DNA of 64,000 nt, taken from contig JAVLBA010000004.1 of assembly GCA_031581485.1 (NCBI GenBank), forward strand, positions 1 through 64,000. Reading direction: 5' to 3'. The stretch is from BM506 sp031581485. GTDB lineage: Bacteria > Desulfobacterota > Desulfobulbia > Desulfobulbales > SURF-16. A program made the position numbers and the translations under genes. The first letter of the stretch is position 1, and every line of letters begins with the position of its first letter. The notes under the pieces were generated by a model that ran no database searches, was not told the origin of the DNA, and saw only the letters and a program-made list of their open reading frames with translations. This document shows positions 63,154 through 64,000 of the stretch, piece after piece.

Positions 63154-63193
63154 AAAAAAGCGGCCTGAGGAAAATTCCTCAGGCCGCTTTTTT
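63154..63193. terminator. Bidirectional terminator after ctpA
   Basis: AAAAAAGCGGCCTGAGGAA pairs perfectly with TTCCTCAGGCCGCTTTTTT around a two-base centre, giving a 19-bp stem with A and T ends. It serves both ctpA and the convergent fumarase genes. Confidence 0.95.
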
Positions 63194-63213
63194 ATGGTCA
63201 AAATCGAATGCGC

Positions 63214-63795
63214 CTACGACTTGTCGCGGCGCACCATTTCATAAAAATCATTGCCCAGGACGTCATTAATAACCACTGCCGGAAACTCCTCCACCCGGAA
63301 GCGAAACAAGGCCTCTGGCCCGGCATCCTCAAAGGCAACCACCTCCGCCTCCTTGATACATTTTGACAACAGGGCACCGGCACCGCCAAAGGTGGCCAGA
63401 TAAATGGCCTGATGCTGCTCCATGGCCTGCCGCACCTGCAGAGAGCGGCCCCCCTTGCCCATGGTCGCTGCCAGCCCAAGTTCCAAAAGCCGTGGCGTAT
63501 AGGTATCCATCCGGTAGCTGGTGGTGGGACCTGCGGCGCCAATCACCTGGCCGGGCTGAGCCGGAGAGGGGCCCACATAGTAGAGGAGCTGGCCGCGCAG
63601 ATCAATGGGCAGTGGTTCGCCGCTGTCCAGCAAGGCCTCAAAACGGCGATGGGTCTGATCCCTCCCCGTATAGAGGGTGCCGGTCAGGCTGATCAGCTCC
63701 CCGGCCCGCAAAGAGGAGAGGACCTCTGCATCAAAGGGCAGATTGACCGCTTTCAGGCTGTCAAAAAAATCTGGGCGATAACGAAGAAGGGACAT
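63214..63795 (-). CDS. Class I fumarate hydratase, beta (C-terminal) subunit
   Basis: 193 residues. GAAGPTTSYRMDTYTP and GKGGRSLQVRQAM match the C-terminal catalytic domain of FumA/TtdB-type iron-sulfur hydro-lyases, and IYLATFGGAGALLSKCIKEAE follows. With the alpha subunit it interconverts fumarate and malate in the citric acid cycle. The alpha gene ends 116 bp upstream, so the enzyme is encoded as two subunits. A tartrate dehydratase reading is possible but less likely in this setting. Confidence 0.85.
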   Translation of the reverse strand: MSLLRYRPDFFDSLKAVNLPFDAEVLSSLRAGELISLTGTLYTGRDQTHRRFEALLDSGEPLPIDLRGQLLYYVGPSPAQPGQVIGAAGPTTSYRMDTYTPRLLELGLAATMGKGGRSLQVRQAMEQHQAIYLATFGGAGALLSKCIKEAEVVAFEDAGPEALFRFRVEEFPAVVINDVLGNDFYEMVRRDKS

Positions 63796-63826
63796 ATTGG
63801 GGACTCATGAATATAGAGAATTTAAA

Positions 63827-63891
63827 GGAGGTAGAGAAGGTAGTGAAGGGGAAAGGAACTACGCCAGACATTCTCTACCTTCTCTACCTTC
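63827..63891. repeat. Inverted repeat with CCAGACATTCTCTA, between fumarase genes
   Basis: GGAGGTAGAGAAGGTAG (63827-63843) pairs at 16 of 17 positions with CTACCTTCTCTACCTTC (63875-63891). The 14-mer CCAGACATTCTCTA at 63864-63877 is identical to 39637-39650. Confidence 0.75.
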
Positions 63892-63910
63892 TTATTTCTT
63901 TACTTCTTTA

Positions 63911-64000
63911 CTAAAGAACCATCTCTTTATGGCGATGGGCGTGACACTGGATATTCACCGCCACCGGCAGACTGGCGATATGGGTGGGGAAGCTCTCGAC
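63911..64000 (-). CDS. Class I fumarate hydratase, alpha subunit (C-terminal end only)
   Basis: Only the last ~29 codons are in the window. The minus strand reads ESFPTHIASLPVAVNIQCHA, then HRHKEMVL and a TAG stop at 63911-63913, which matches the C-terminus of the alpha subunit of FumA/TtdA-type enzymes, including the conserved QCHAHRHKE. The start lies past the right edge. It precedes the beta subunit gene on the same strand. Confidence 0.8.
   Translation of the reverse strand, partial: VESFPTHIASLPVAVNIQCHAHRHKEMVL

Overview
The window looks like chromosomal core DNA from a GC-rich, motile, Gram-negative anaerobe, most likely a Desulfobacterota (Deltaproteobacteria) member near the Desulfobulbales. 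The support is: an ADP-forming acyl-CoA synthetase beside a CoA-transferase, a CooC-type ATPase, a PurH reduced to its IMP cyclohydrolase half, class I fumarase in two subunits, a fused TIGR03960/DUF2344 radical SAM protein beside RNase G, and sigma-54 control of flagellar genes. The taxon is an inference from gene content; no rRNA or tRNA gene was seen.

Layout. 1-9.9 kb, minus strand: CoA-transferase (runs off the left edge), ADP-forming acetate-CoA ligase, a U32 family RlhA-like protein, then hslR-purH(N)-purN-pyrR-histidine kinase. folE2 (plus) converges on proA-nadD (minus). 12.8-17.5 kb is an accessory islet with a higBA toxin-antitoxin pair, convergent ldtD-like and mepK-like cell-wall genes, an ISL3-type transposase remnant, an AT-rich orphan gene and palindromic repeats; it separates proA from proB. 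17.5-24.7 kb is the radical SAM-rng-rplU-rpmA-obgE-proB series. 25-29.2 kb holds two lipoproteins, an ATPase and pdxA. 29.2-34.7 kb is ffh-rpsP-khpA-rimM-trmD-RNA methyltransferase-rplS-rnhB-yraN. 35-39.4 kb is ileS-lspA-fabD.

39.6-58.2 kb: an orphan cooC faces the end of a flagellar cluster. Read on the minus strand the cluster is: sigma-54 activator, exported TPR protein, sigma-54 response regulator, then flgB-flgC-fliE-fliF-fliG-fliH-fliI-fliJ-motE, then fliK-flgD-flgE. Well-matched sigma-54 promoters sit before flgB and before fliK, so the two activators beside them are the likely regulators. 58.6-63.1 kb, plus strand, is ftsE-ftsX-envC-ctpA, linking division to septal wall remodelling and proteolysis. 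The right edge has the beta subunit and the tail of the alpha subunit of fumarase.

The strongest unusual signals are non-coding. Between cooC and flgE lies a short chimera of the two genes' 3' ends in reversed order, which is what a decayed tandem duplication would leave. A 164-bp MITE-like element with a nested hairpin sits directly at a lipoprotein stop codon. An ~86-bp palindromic repeat occurs twice, with a partial third copy, in the islet. I did not find a clearly new multi-gene system; most genes belong to well-known families.
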